From Lotus japonicus (lineage: Eukaryota > Streptophyta > Magnoliopsida > Fabales > Fabaceae), in assembly GCF_012489685.1 (NCBI RefSeq), contig NC_080046.1:21903038-21967037 (forward strand): 64,000 bases of DNA. Direction: 5' to 3'. Of the stretch, positions 1 through 10,087 are shown piece by piece. Each line of letters opens with the position of its first letter. The first letter of the stretch is position 1. Both the position numbers and the translations under genes were made by a program. The notes beneath the pieces are model-generated. The model was not told where the DNA came from. It worked only from the letters and a program-made list of their open reading frames with translations, and searched no databases.

Positions 1-4
1 ATTA

Positions 5-205
5 ATGCCAGGGTCAAAGGATGAAACTATAGCTGGAAAGGATTTGCTTGAATTTTTACGAGTAAGACTGGTGCTGTATGAGCTCAGAAAGCTTCATGCA
101 GTTTGTGGATTGGTTAATGGGGAAGCTTCTGTGCACAACAATACCACTTCGGGTTTTGTGCTTATATCTCTTGCCATCGACATCATTTTATGCTCTGCTG
201 AGTGA
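5..205 (+). CDS. possible terminal coding piece, unrecognised
   Basis: An open frame of about 66 codons at the extreme left edge could be the last exon of a gene entering from outside the window. A possible splice donor (cga|gtaaga) lies at about 62-68, so the frame may instead end as an internal exon there. I do not recognise the protein and see no domain. The frame overlaps other short open frames and may be chance. Confidence 0.15.
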   Translation: MPGSKDETIAGKDLLEFLRVRLVLYELRKLHAVCGLVNGEASVHNNTTSGFVLISLAIDIILCSAE

Positions 206-1128
206 AACTGAACACCACATGTATAATGTTGATCATGATCACTCATGTATGTTATATAGTATGTGGCCATGTAGGATGACCATGTAATGGTTTTGATTAT
301 CAGTTCAAAAAGAATCTTGGGGCTGTTGTACAAATTACGGATTAATGTTCATGCATTTTGTTCTACAGGGGTTCATTACTTGTTTAGAGATTGGAATGTC
401 AATTAAACAATCAGCTGGAATTGTGATCCTCCCAACTCAATGCAAACTAAATTCTCTATAGAATTCATCGTAGAGTGTTGTAATTATCTTCACTTACAGT
501 GTGAAAGGATGACAAACTCAAAGGTTAGTTACCCTCCCTTATGGTGTGAAAAGATGACCTTGCCCCTTTCTAAATCCAGTTTTGATATATTCACTCCAAC
601 TTTCCCTATCTCATTTTCACTCACTTTTTCTTTTTATCTCCCCTTTTCTCATCAAATCAACTATCATATCTCTAATTTCTCTCTCTTCTATTTTGATCTC
701 CCACTAGGTGATGGGCGTAATTTGATTGTGGAAGTTTTATTTCCTTTTTAAACCTCTTTAAATAGTAGCCTCTTTATTTCTCCATCTTTCTCACTCTGTG
801 TTCTTCACTTCATTGAATTCTTTGGCAAGATTTGTGTTTTGACCAAGCCTCCCTTGACATCTCAATTGTAGCCCGACCAAAGCTTTTCTTGTCACTTGCG
901 CATGTTAGGGTAACCTTGCTTCGTCCATCAACCGAGCGAAAGGAGGATACGCCGCAAAAGAACCATTCACGAAGAACTTAAGGGGGTAACAACCCAATTT
1001 CTCGAGGGTTTATCACAACAAAATTAAAAACAATATAAAAGAGGGGCCTAAAGGCAATTATCAAACTCAAGGGAAAATAAATGAAATTATGTCATCCCTC
1101 TAGTCAAAGCACAGGAAGAACTTTGGGA
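206..1128. other. non-coding stretch, nothing recognised
   Basis: AT-rich sequence with a pyrimidine-rich block at about 520-800. The short open frame at 440-751 is F, S, L and P rich and is explained by that base composition. No RNA gene, terminal repeat or target duplication was found. Confidence 0.4.
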
Positions 1129-1770
1129 TGGTGAAACCTCTCTTTGTTGATGATACTTTACTTTTTGCTAAGGCTAATCTTGCAGTTGATCCAAATCCTA
1201 AACGTCTTCTCTAATGACCTTGGTCAACAAATCAATATAGAAAAGTCTAGCATAATATGTAATAAGTTCCTAACTATTACTATGAAGAATCAACATTCCA
1301 ATATTCTAGGTATGGATTTTTGGGACTCTCTAGACAAGTATCTAGGTCTCCCTACTGTTTGGGGAAGATGAAAACAGAACTCACTCTTTTGTTTAGGTTA
1401 AAGAAAAGATTGAGGGAAAGCTGGAGAGTTGGAAGGAGAATTTCCTGAATCAACATGATAAAGAAACTCTCTTGAAAGCTAGAGGGTTCCATGCTATGCT
1501 ATGGTTTTGGTGAGTTTTTCTAAAGACCTTTTGTTCCTTTTTAGATTCTCTAGTGGCTAAGTTCCAGTGGAGGAACCAAGAGAAGGATTATGGAATCCAC
1601 TGGAAGAATTCTGATAAGATCTCTTGTAGCAAAAATGCTGAGAGTATGGGATTCAGAGACTTCTTCTCACATAATCTCTCTTATCCAAACAGGCTTGGGT
1701 AACTCTAGTAGAGTCTCAAATCTTACCTTCTTGAAGTCCCCTCTACTGGGAACAACTATGATAAATTGTG
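1129..1770 (+). pseudogene. LINE (L1-type) reverse transcriptase remnant
   Basis: Decayed fragment of a plant L1-type LINE ORF2. What is visible, in order and in shifting frames: an active-site-like FVDDTLLFAKA (about 1147-1180); a GQQINIEKSS block; LG...YLGLPT (about 1300-1360); KEKIEGKLESWKE (about 1395-1440); and QWRNQEKDYGIHW plus SMGFRD (about 1567-1665). These follow the usual order of the RT palm/thumb and downstream region of plant LINEs. Stops and frameshifts break it throughout, and no ORF1 or endonuclease is present. It is a 5'-truncated dead copy. The family call is motif recognition; the ends are approximate. Confidence 0.7.
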
Positions 1771-2960
1771 ATGCAGGAGCAGATTAATTATGAATTTATT
1801 ATTTTTAGTATTTTTAAATATATTTAGGATCTATTCCGAATCTATTATGTTTTTAATTAAGTTTAGGATCAATTTGTTAGAAATTGTTATTTTTAATTAC
1901 TTTCTAATTGAGTTTAGGATCTTTTAGTTAGGATTTTCTTTATTTTTAGTTTCATTAGGGTTTTCCTATTTCTCTATTTAAGCACTTGTAAGGCAATAGC
2001 CTATTCAGTTTTTGATTGATAATAAAATTCAAGAGTTTTCTCTTCTTCTCTGGTGGATTCCAGTGTATTTTCTAGGGTTTTAGCGCTGGCTAACTCCCTT
2101 TCTGGTGGATTCCAGAAACCTTCTTTTTAGGATTTGCGCTTGCAATCCTAGTACGACTTCCGCTAGATCAATTGTGACGCCGAATAGTCTCCAACTTCAA
2201 TTCTGTCAGTGTAGCAGTCCTAGCCAGGGATAACAACGATTGTTTTACTACTAGCTCTGCTAGAAAACTAATAGCTTCGTCCCCTCTAGTTGTTGTGGCC
2301 TTTACGCTTCGGGAAGCTTTACTCCAGGGGCACAACCTTGGATTCACCCGTGACCTTTGAATTTGATGATCGTATCCTCATTTACGCATGCCTAGGATAA
2401 ATATTATCAAGGATATAAGGTGTTTGAAGCAGAACTTTGAATTCACAGGTTTTACTCGGTTGCCTCAAGAGTGCAATTAGGCAACGCACATCAATACAAA
2501 TCTTCTTGGTAAGGACCTTCTTCCCCGCCCACAACCTCTTTCCTTTCACATGAGATTCCAAGGTTTGCTACTTCGCTTCCTACTGGTAGCACTAGAGTAC
2601 CCCTTGAGTGCTCACTCCTCCTTTCGGTTGTGGGTAACTAGAGTCTCTTGTTTGACCGCTTGACGATGCAGGAACCGTGTCTTTCGATCTGGCGAGGTTA
2701 AGCTCTTAGAACCTTAGATAGTTAGATCTATTTTATCTCTTGTACTTCCTTTTTGTCAGTGTGTCAGACTTTCTAGCTGGTTATACTTACTTAGTGTGGA
2801 TCTAGTTCCCGCTCTTGAGCTTTATTTTAATTTCTTATATGTTGAGTGTAATTTGGGTTGTTTGTTTGCTAGACACACTTTGTAATTGGGCCTTTGGGCT
2901 TTTTGGCTTCTTTTAATCAATATATATCATCATCCATCGAAAAAAATTTCAAAAAATAAA
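1771..2960. other. retroelement-like non-coding DNA (LTR-like piece and LINE-like tail)
   Basis: The stretch 1771-2060 is AT-rich with a ...ctatttaagcacttgtaa... core and an aataaa-like site at about 2019, which resembles a Ty3-gypsy LTR. The motif tctctggtggattccag recurs at about 2048 and 2099. The end at 2880-2950 (tttaatcaatatatatcatc followed by A-rich sequence) resembles a LINE 3' tail. No clean termini or target duplication were found, so no element is assigned. Confidence 0.3.
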
Positions 2961-3342
2961 AATAAAAAATAAGAAAAATCTTACTATGTTTTCTTTTGTG
3001 TGTCGAAAAAAGAAATTACACCATCTAGTAAATGATTCCTAAATCTTTCTCATTTCAACTCATATATCTCCTAACTTTTACTTGAGCTATCATATTATTA
3101 GAATGATAAAAAGACACATTTTAATCTAATTATAAAATCCAAAACATATTTCGTGGTGGTGAAATAGATTGAGCTTACGTGGCTATGTGCATGAAAACAC
3201 CTAAGCTGTAGCAGAGAATAGGTCTATCCAAACCAGAAATCTTGAACTAAAGCCTGCTATAAAATGTTCGGCTCTGGAATAATCTAGAGAAGGCAATGCC
3301 TCCCATCCACGGGTGGTGCCGACCTAGTGTCACTGTCGTGCT

Positions 3343-3390
3343 TTCCAGAACCCCCTATCACTCACTCCATTCACAATTTTTCTATATATT
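3343..3390 (+). promoter_or_regulatory. heat-shock-element-like site and TATA box of the HSP21-like gene
   Basis: A perfect inverted TTCnnGAA pair (ttccagaa, 3343-3350) lies about 33 bp upstream of a TATA box (tatatatt, 3383-3390). Heat-stress factors bind arrays of alternating nGAAn units, and a TATA-proximal array is usual for plant small heat shock genes. Only one clean pair is visible, with looser GAA units at 3277-3291. Transcription would start near 3415, leaving a leader of about 85 nt before the chosen ATG. Confidence 0.5.
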
Positions 3391-3501
3391 TCCGAGAAAC
3401 CCCTGTGTCACACTCATATGCACTTCACCAACATTCAACAACAACCTTCATTTCTTCCACATTTTAATCTTGATTCTGGCATCAAATTCTCAACAAAATT
3501 A

Positions 3502-4846
3502 ATGGCACAGGCTTCATCCTCCATTTTGGGTCTCAGCCTCCCCATACTTCCTAAGACATCATCAAGAGATGTTCATGTTTATCCCTCTGGAAAAACCCTT
3601 TTTCCTCCATTGTCCAAGTTGAAGCCCCTCAGAGCCATGACAGGAGGAGACGCAAGAGAACAAAAGCTTGAAAGTGTGCCAAGATACAACAACAACAAGC
3701 CTCACTCCCAACCCAAAAAAAGAGTTGTCCCTTCTGCACCCATAGGTAATTATCATCAATTGCTCTTTAATTTGTGCTTATATATGATATGTTAGTGTCT
3801 TAGTTCAATTTTTTTTGGTTCCTTTTCTGGGTAACATCAAATTAATTTGTTACTAATAATTGGCAAATCGCAACCAAGAAAAAACTAGTTCATAAATTAA
3901 AAGCTCATCTCTGCAAATTAACTTTTTAGCATATATAGATTATTTATAAATGATATTAGTTGTAAAATGGATCAATTTTTAGCATAGTACAATTGCCCTT
4001 GATTGAAGCCTCATAGAAGTTTATTACAAAATTTTGAAAATTATTTGTTGAAGTATTTCCAAACTTGGATTAAAGAGTGCTGGTTGATGGACCGTGCTTT
4101 GATGTTTGGACACCAATTTTTTTAAAGTGGAAACCTTAAAAAAATCGCATTTTTTTTTCTAATGTTGTTTGGGGGGGAGGGTCCCTGGGTTTGTTTAGCC
4201 TTTTACAGGCGGATTTTTTTTGGCTTCTATACCGGTTATAATTTAATATATGTTTTGGATTCTATATCGGTTATGATTTAATATATGTTATGCACATTAA
4301 AAAAAAGATTATCACAAATGCTAGGTTCATGGATATATTTTGTGGACTAAATTGGCTAACTATGTGAAAACAGGTCTATGGGACCGGTTTCCTACAGCGA
4401 GGACGGTGTCACAGATGATGGAGACGATGGAGAGGATGATGGAGGACCCATTTGCGTTGAGCACACTCGAGTATCCATCATCTCCTCTGCCGAGTGAAGG
4501 GTACCGGACGAGGGGAAGGGCACCGTGGGAGATTAAAGAGGGAGAATGTGAATACAAGATGAGGTTTGATATGCCTGGGATGATCAAGGAAGATGTGAAG
4601 GTGTGGGTGGAAGAGAAGATGCTGGTCGTCAAGGCTGAAAAGACACCCAAGCAGAACAAACAAGAAGAAAAACAAGAGGAAGAAGAATGGTCTGCTAAGA
4701 GCTATGGCAGGTATAGTAGTAGGATTGCCTTGCCAGAGAATGTGCAGTATGAGAAGATTAAGGCAGAGATTAGGGATGGTGTTCTTTACATAACCATACC
4801 TAAGGCTACTACCTACTCAAACGTTCTTGATATCCATGTTCAATGA
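3502..4846 (+). CDS. HSP21: chloroplast small heat shock protein (HSP21-like), two exons
   Basis: Exon 1 is 3502-3745 and exon 2 is 4374-4846. The 628-bp GT-AG intron is in phase 1 and splits a Gly codon; the product is 238 aa. Residues 1-45 are Ser-rich with few acidic residues, like a plastid transit peptide. Residues 91-108 carry a Met-rich amphipathic segment (QMMETMERMMED), the hallmark of plastid Hsp21. The alpha-crystallin domain spans about 130-232, with APWEIKE, MRFDMPG and a late GVLYITIP. A charged K/E/Q-rich loop (172-186) is longer than in Arabidopsis HSP21. A C-terminal I-x-V type motif (IHV) is present. The family holds unfolding proteins in the stroma under heat as an oligomeric, ATP-independent chaperone. 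The start was chosen at 3502 because translation from the upstream in-frame ATG (3418) would put non-transit-like sequence first. A mitochondrial relative is less likely given the Met-rich segment. Confidence 0.9.
4225..4294 (+). repeat. 35-bp tandem duplication in the HSP21-like intron
   Basis: Two adjacent 35-bp copies (4225-4259 and 4260-4294) begin ttctata(c/t)cggtta and differ at only a few positions. They lie about 80 bp upstream of the intron's 3' splice site. Confidence 0.8.
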
Positions 4847-5091
4847 TTCATTGTTTGTAGTATCCAGTTGTTCTTAATTCAATTTTCCAGAGGGTTATTT
4901 CTTTTAACAAAAATTGTAGAATCCAAAGAAAGTATCTCTAAATTACTGGGTGTAGGGGAACATTTCAATTTAGAGAGGTGAGGTTTAAACCTAAAATGTA
5001 TGATTAGTTGTGCCAACTTATGTTTTAATCTCTTTTTCATAACAAAGTGTAAAGTTACATGCCCTTTTTCTTCTAATTTGACAAGTCAAAA

Positions 5092-5143
5092 ATTTGAATC
5101 ATCAATTTTTTTTTTGGTACATCGGAAAGTATTTGAATCATCA
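5092..5143 (-). repeat. oligo-T micro-insertion with 13-bp target duplication
   Basis: The 13-mer atttgaatcatca occurs at 5092-5104 and again at 5131-5143. It flanks a T-run plus ggtacatcggaaagt. This is the pattern of a tiny retrotransposed tail, read as poly(A) on the - strand. Confidence 0.65.
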
Positions 5144-5287
5144 TTTGTTACTGTTATTTGAGTTTTGTTCTCGCAAGAAAATCTAGATCTAGGTTTTGTA
5201 CCGCCGTAATCAGTAAAAGAGTGAGCTTGTTCTATTGAGATCTAATCTTTTTATAGTAAAGCTAAATTCTTAACTCTAAGCTATTAC

Positions 5288-5435
5288 GTGCCTGTTTGGT
5301 TTTCAATTGGATGAATGTGAAAGCACATTCCCTCAACTCAACAATTGTATTTCGTTGACTGAATGTGCATTGAAAATCGTGATCTCAAATTTCAATGCTT
5401 CAAACAGATTGTCTAACTGAAAACCAATCAGACAC
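5288..5435. mobile_element. small MITE-like foldback element
   Basis: Imperfect inverted ends of about 24 bp (GTGCCTGTTTGGTTTTCA... against GTGTCTGATTGGTTTTCA...) bound a 148-bp AT-rich segment. The direct 3-bp repeat tac flanks it at 5285-5287 and 5436-5438. No coding capacity. The superfamily is unclear. Confidence 0.45.
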
Positions 5436-5460
5436 TACATCATGAGCATTATACAGATTA

Positions 5461-5526
5461 TAGTGTCTCATCCACAGATAAGGACCCGCCTAATAGTGTC
5501 TCATCCACAGATAAGGACCCACCTAA
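5461..5526 (+). repeat. 33-bp perfect-period tandem duplication
   Basis: The unit beginning tagtgtctcatccacagata is present twice (5461-5493 and 5494-5526) with one mismatch. Confidence 0.9.
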
Positions 5527-5615
5527 CAGCCTAAACTTTAGGCCCTAAAGGCACTCAAGGCACTTATATAAGCGGTTGTGCCTCAACCCTTAGACGTTGT
5601 GCCCTAGCCGATCTA

Positions 5616-6040
5616 AGCTTAAATAAGTTTTTAGTCACTTAAAGTTGAGGTCTTTTGATTTAAGCCCCTTTAAATATTTTTGTTTGGTATACACTCTTAT
5701 TTTAAAAATAATACCGAGGGATAAGCTTCCGTCGTTACCTTTTTATCTAACGGACGCTGACGTGACATATTTTAGAGTGACATAAACTAAGGAAACATGG
5801 TTTTAGAAGACCTAAATCAAAGAACCGTGGTTTTGGGAGGGACCTAATACCCAAATTTTCATCATGTCGCAGGTCCTCTAAAATCAAGATTCATTGGTTT
5901 AGGTTCCTCTAAATAACATAAGGTGACGGCAGATGCTCAAACCTTAGTATTATTTTACATTTAGAGGTGTAAAAAAAATATTTAGAGAGGCCTAACCAAA
6001 AGTCCCTAATTTTAGAGGGACCAAAAATATATTTAAGCCT
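5616..6040. mobile_element. MITE with ~65-bp imperfect terminal inverted repeats
   Basis: The left end (AGCTTAAATAAGTTTTTAGTC...) and the reverse complement of the right end (GGCTTAAATATATTTTTGGTC...) stay alignable for about 65 bp, both running into a ...TTTAAATATTTTT... block. The interior is non-coding. The ends match a terminal type that I recall as frequent in legume genomes. No convincing target duplication was seen, so the superfamily is left open. Confidence 0.6.
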
Positions 6041-6526
6041 TTATCAAAATATGTCCTTTAAGCACAAATGTTGTTTTGGCAAGAGATGAGGAGACTTGAG
6101 TTTAAAAAGGATGTTGTGATGCTTTGGAGTAGTAAAACCTCTTTTGGAACTTACTTAAGTGCATTGTTTGTTTGTTTATGAAAATGGAAAAAAAAAGTTT
6201 AAGTTTTACGCGCATTTAACTGTTATAAAACGAGTGTGAAAGACTTTGAAACTTCTAGCAAGTTTTTGAAGTGTTATGGAATAAGTCATTTGATGGTATC
6301 CCTTGAGTTGATGGTTGTTTATAAATATGGTTGGTTTGAGATAGAGAAGTTAGGTTTTGGATTCGAGTAAAGATTTGGACTCTAAAAGGTTTTAGTTTGA
6401 GTTGATTAAGTTGTGTCGGGAGTCTTGAGGTTGAATGTGTGATTTATGACTGAATCTTAAGATTTTAGAAATTTAGGGGCTTTGTTCCAGATCAGTTCAA
6501 AACTTCAAATCTGCCATATGTACTAA

Positions 6527-7836
6527 GGAGGAATTTATTATACACCTCTAAAAACTTGTGCATGGTTGCACATCTGTTTTTTGACCTGCAATAGGAAGTT
6601 TAGCAGGTAATTTGTATTTTTTAAAAATAAAAATATTTAATATATTATGATATAATTAGAGAAATAGTTATTAGATGACAATAGTTAATGTTCATCATCA
6701 TCTTCAACCAAATTCCTCTGAATCCTTCTCCACCCCTCCCACCCAGCCACCGTCCATCACCATCACCAGTATGCATGTGTTCTAGATCCAGCAGAAGAAA
6801 GAAGATGGAGGCGCGGCGACCACAGCGAAACCGCCGCCCCACCACGAAATCAGCCAATATTCATGCCAGAAACTCCAACCTCCATCCGACCTCCCAACAC
6901 AAAATCCACCAGAACCACCAATAATCCACCAGAACCACCAGATCTGAGGAGCTCCCAACGCAGTGGAGAGGGGTGCGGGAAGAGGAGAAATCGCGCTGGC
7001 GGCGGCTGAAGAAGCGTTTCCGAGAAGCTGATACAGAGAGAGAAAGAGAGTTGGAAACGAGGTCGTTTGATTCCGATAAACCCAGTCCAACAATCTTCAC
7101 CCCCACATAACCCCAGATGCCGATCCAGAAAGTTGTAAACTTTAGGGTTGCGATTTGGGTTTCTAGTAGTCCAAGGGAGGAAAGGATGGGAAGGGAAGTT
7201 CAGATCTTTCTCCTTCTGATTTCCATTTCATGGCGTGAGAGAAAGAAGAAATTGATGCTGGCCGGAGATTTCAGAAAGAAGAAATCCTATAATCTAGTAG
7301 TTGTTTCTTCTCTTTACATAAATTAGGGTTTCCTTTTCTTCTTTCTTCTGGGTTGGATTGATGCTGGCCGGAGGTTTGCAGAGAGTTGCAAAGGTTAAGA
7401 ACATTTTGGAGATGGTGGAGTTTTTTCCAAACCCAGAAGAAAGATCCAAGCTTTTCTCAATCCCTGAAACAAAAGATCCAAATTTTTTATGTCTGCAGTA
7501 GATGAAGAAGAGAGGAAAGAGATTATTGGTTGGAGGTGGAGGAAGGAGGGGGCGGTGGTTGCCGTGGGGTCATGGAGGTTTCAGAGAGATGATGGCTGGG
7601 TGGTCATGGAGGTTTCAGAGAGATGGTGGCTGGGTCAAAATTTCAGAATTTGTTTTTAAGAAAAAAATAGTGGAAGATGAAAAAATTAAGAATTAATTTT
7701 ATGAGTAAGATATTTTTTCAGTTTTTATTTTTTATTTTTTAAAAATACTAAAAAATACAAAAAACCTGATGTACCAGGTCAAAAGTCAAATGTGTAACTC
7801 TACACAACTTTTTACATGACCATAATAAATTTTTCC
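6527..7836. mobile_element. non-autonomous MULE-like element with 11-bp TSD
   Basis: This is 1310 bp bounded by imperfect TIRs of about 110 bp. The left end starts GGAGGAATTTATTAT and the right, inverted, starts GGAAAAATTTATTAT. Both continue through ...TTTTGACCTG... to a ...TTTGTATTTTTTA... block. The 11-bp repeat atatgtactaa lies directly outside both ends (6516-6526 and 7837-7847). Long TIRs with an 8-11-bp TSD are the Mutator-like signature. The interior (about 6700-7650) is more GC-rich and holds glycine- or serine-rich chance frames but no transposase. It could be a captured host fragment (Pack-MULE), which is inference. Confidence 0.8.
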
Positions 7837-8003
7837 ATATGTACTAAGTCAGCTTACTTTGTTAGATCATATATTGTATTATAGGTAGAGTTTTTAAATT
7901 AAACCAATTGGATTTAGCAGACCTTTATTTTGAGTTCACAACTGAAGCAGTGATCCTGTCTCTCACAAACATCAAACATGGAAAATGTTCGCTTCCCTTG
8001 TAG

Positions 8004-8055
8004 ATCAAGGTATCTTACTTTTTTTTTTTGACATAAACATCAAGGTATGTTACTT
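8004..8055 (-). repeat. oligo-T micro-insertion with ~17-bp target duplication
   Basis: The repeat atcaaggtat(c/g)ttactt lies at 8004-8020 and 8039-8055. It flanks a short insert made of a T-run plus gacataaac. Confidence 0.7.
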
Positions 8056-8588
8056 TGATCTTCAACAAAAGTCAAAATTTGACTTCTTTTAGTATGGATG
8101 CTTCAAACTGCTTTTTACAATCATGTTATTATAGTCTCACTATAGCAGAATTCTATTTCGGTTCGAATTATATTTTAGGCTAGCATGAATACAGAGCTAA
8201 TTGATGTGTTATTTCTTCAAGTTTCTATTGTTTTCTTTGACATAGGATGCTCCAAGGAGATAGCAACTCACGAATGATTCAATTGTGAATTTGTGGTCCT
8301 GCCCGTATAGTGGTTATGATTGGGCATTGTTACATCATAGATTGTGTTTTAGTTTTCGTTAACAAAACTTTTAAGCAATTTTATCAGGAATTTAATAATT
8401 TATATCTCATAATTTATTAAAACAAGTGACTTATATGTGAATCTAATGAAAATTCAAACAGGCACTACATGAAAAAATGTGTGGCAACCACTTGAACGTT
8501 TATAAAATTTCAGAGCAACTCAATGCATGTCATCATTGTCAATCCAATCACACTGTTTATAGACACACTTGTACGACATGAAAATTTA

Positions 8589-9482
8589 AGTAATTGTTAT
8601 TGCTGTCCCCGTCATCTAATTCCACCCCGTCGTATTTTCGAAACCCCGAAACACCCTTAAATATTTTTGCCTCTGGGGCCATGTAATGCTTCCATATTTG
8701 ATTGAAATTTTAAAACTTTTCAGGAGGTCCAGACCAGCCTCGGATTCCTCGTCGGATTCCTCTTCCTCCTCAGTCTCATCATCATCATCACATGTTGAGG
8801 CTCCCTAATCACCACCCCACGTGAACGATTTGCTTCCTCCTCCCGCTTCTTGCGGTTCGACCTCGTGGGACGAATACGGGCGAGGGCTACAACGCCTGAT
8901 TGATCCTCATCAACCACTTCTCTATGCCCGACATTCAAGTTGTTTATCCTCGGCGGCGCCTGAATCACAAACAAAGTTCGTTTCAGATAACTGCAATCTG
9001 CACACGCAACACACTTGCAGGTGCGTCGGTAACGCGACCACGCACCTGCAAGTGCGTAGGCCACGCAAATGCTAATACGTAGTTGCATGTGCGTGGCCTA
9101 CACATTTTCATGTGTGAACGAAACCAGAACACGAGAATAATCGGAAAAACTAACCATGAATGTTGCACGGTGATGAATGTCGTGGTCTACACGATGCCTG
9201 AAGGCTGTGGTGAGCGGCGTCGACGGCAGGCGACAATGACGGTGGCGGTGGCGGTGGCAGTGGCTATTGGTGGCAGTGAGAAGAGGAAGAAGAAGAAGAA
9301 CTTTGTGAAAGTGATAATGTGTGGGTGTGGGTGTGGGTGGGGGTGAGGGATTAGGGATTTGAAATGTGGGGGGTGGTAGTTTTAGGTGGTTATGGGAGGT
9401 TATAGGAAGTTTTTTATATTAAAGGGGTATTTTTGTATTTGGGGGTGGAATTATATGAAAGGGGGTGACATTAATCATTACC
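8589..9482. mobile_element. non-autonomous MULE-like element with 9-bp TSD
   Basis: This 894-bp segment has imperfect TIRs of about 45 bp: left AGTAATTGTTATTGCTGTCC, right inverted GGTAATGATTAATGTCACCC, both then reaching TAATTCCACCCC. The 9-bp direct repeat gaaaattta flanks it exactly at 8580-8588 and 9483-9491. TIR length and TSD length fit Mutator-like elements. No transposase is present. The interior carries two adjacent hairpins and simple GGTGGC and GTGGGT runs. Open frames of 60-120 codons inside show no family signature and are treated as chance. Confidence 0.75.
9012..9103. repeat. two adjacent hairpins inside a MULE-like element
   Basis: The first stem is perfect over 15 bp (9012-9026 pairs with 9040-9054; core ACTTGCAGGTGCGT), with a 13-nt loop. 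The second pairs 9054-9067 with 9090-9103 (core GTAGGCCACGCA), with one mismatch in 14. Confidence 0.85.
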
Positions 9483-9491
9483 GAAAATTTA

Positions 9492-10087
9492 TTACTCGTG
9501 CCAATTAAATACATTTAATTCATGATTTACCAATTGTTCTTGCTTGACTGTAATATTGTCAATACAAGGAGAATCCTTCTATACCCCACTGATCACATTT
9601 TGTTACCATCACCGTACTTTTTTTCAGCAAAAACTCATAAGTGTTGATACTTTTTCCTCTTTTTAAACAAGAAATATGAATGGAAAAAGATTAGACAATG
9701 GCCTCAAGGCATTTCTGCTAGTGCTCCAAAAAATTGTGTTACTATTAGTGTTTCATTTTTAACATTGGTATAAGGCTAATTTTTTTGCAAAAAAGCTTGG
9801 TGAATGGACAAAGGTAATGTCATCCAAGGCAAAGTAAAGAATATACAAGTCTCTATTATTTACCTTAGATATAAAGCATAAATCTAAATACAGACTTGAT
9901 CTTCTAACTCTGATATGATAGGTCAAAACTTATTGAACTAATCAACTAGAAAAAAAGGGCTACAGAATTTTCCTTCAAAATGTGAGACATAAACTCTAAT
10001 AATCATCCTCCTAGAATCAAAGCAGTCTATTGTCTAAGTGGCAGCGTGTTCTTCAAAGACAGTCTCTGGTGTCTCTTTTTCATGTTC
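9492..10087. other. non-coding DNA downstream of the WVD2-like gene
   Basis: AT-rich sequence, presumably including the 3' UTR of the - strand gene whose stop codon is at 10088. No repeat boundary or other gene was recognised. Confidence 0.4.

Noticed and set aside
440..751. 103-codon open frame.
   Set aside because: Its F/S/L/P content follows from a pyrimidine-rich tract; no domain or splice context supports it.
1765..2405. The 7-mer gataaat before TGTGATGCAGG (about 1760) and again after ...GCCTAG (about 2397), a possible target duplication of an LTR.
   Set aside because: The right end does not finish in CA, the 7-mer is AT-rich and common, and no other LTR hallmark fixes the boundary.
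6645..7106. Several Gly-, Ser- or Trp-rich open frames on both strands.
   Set aside because: They overlap each other inside the MULE-like element and reflect its GC-richer core, not a recognisable protein.
8720..9088. 122-codon - strand frame with Cys and Arg.
   Set aside because: It reads through hairpin repeats inside a non-autonomous transposon and has no family pattern.
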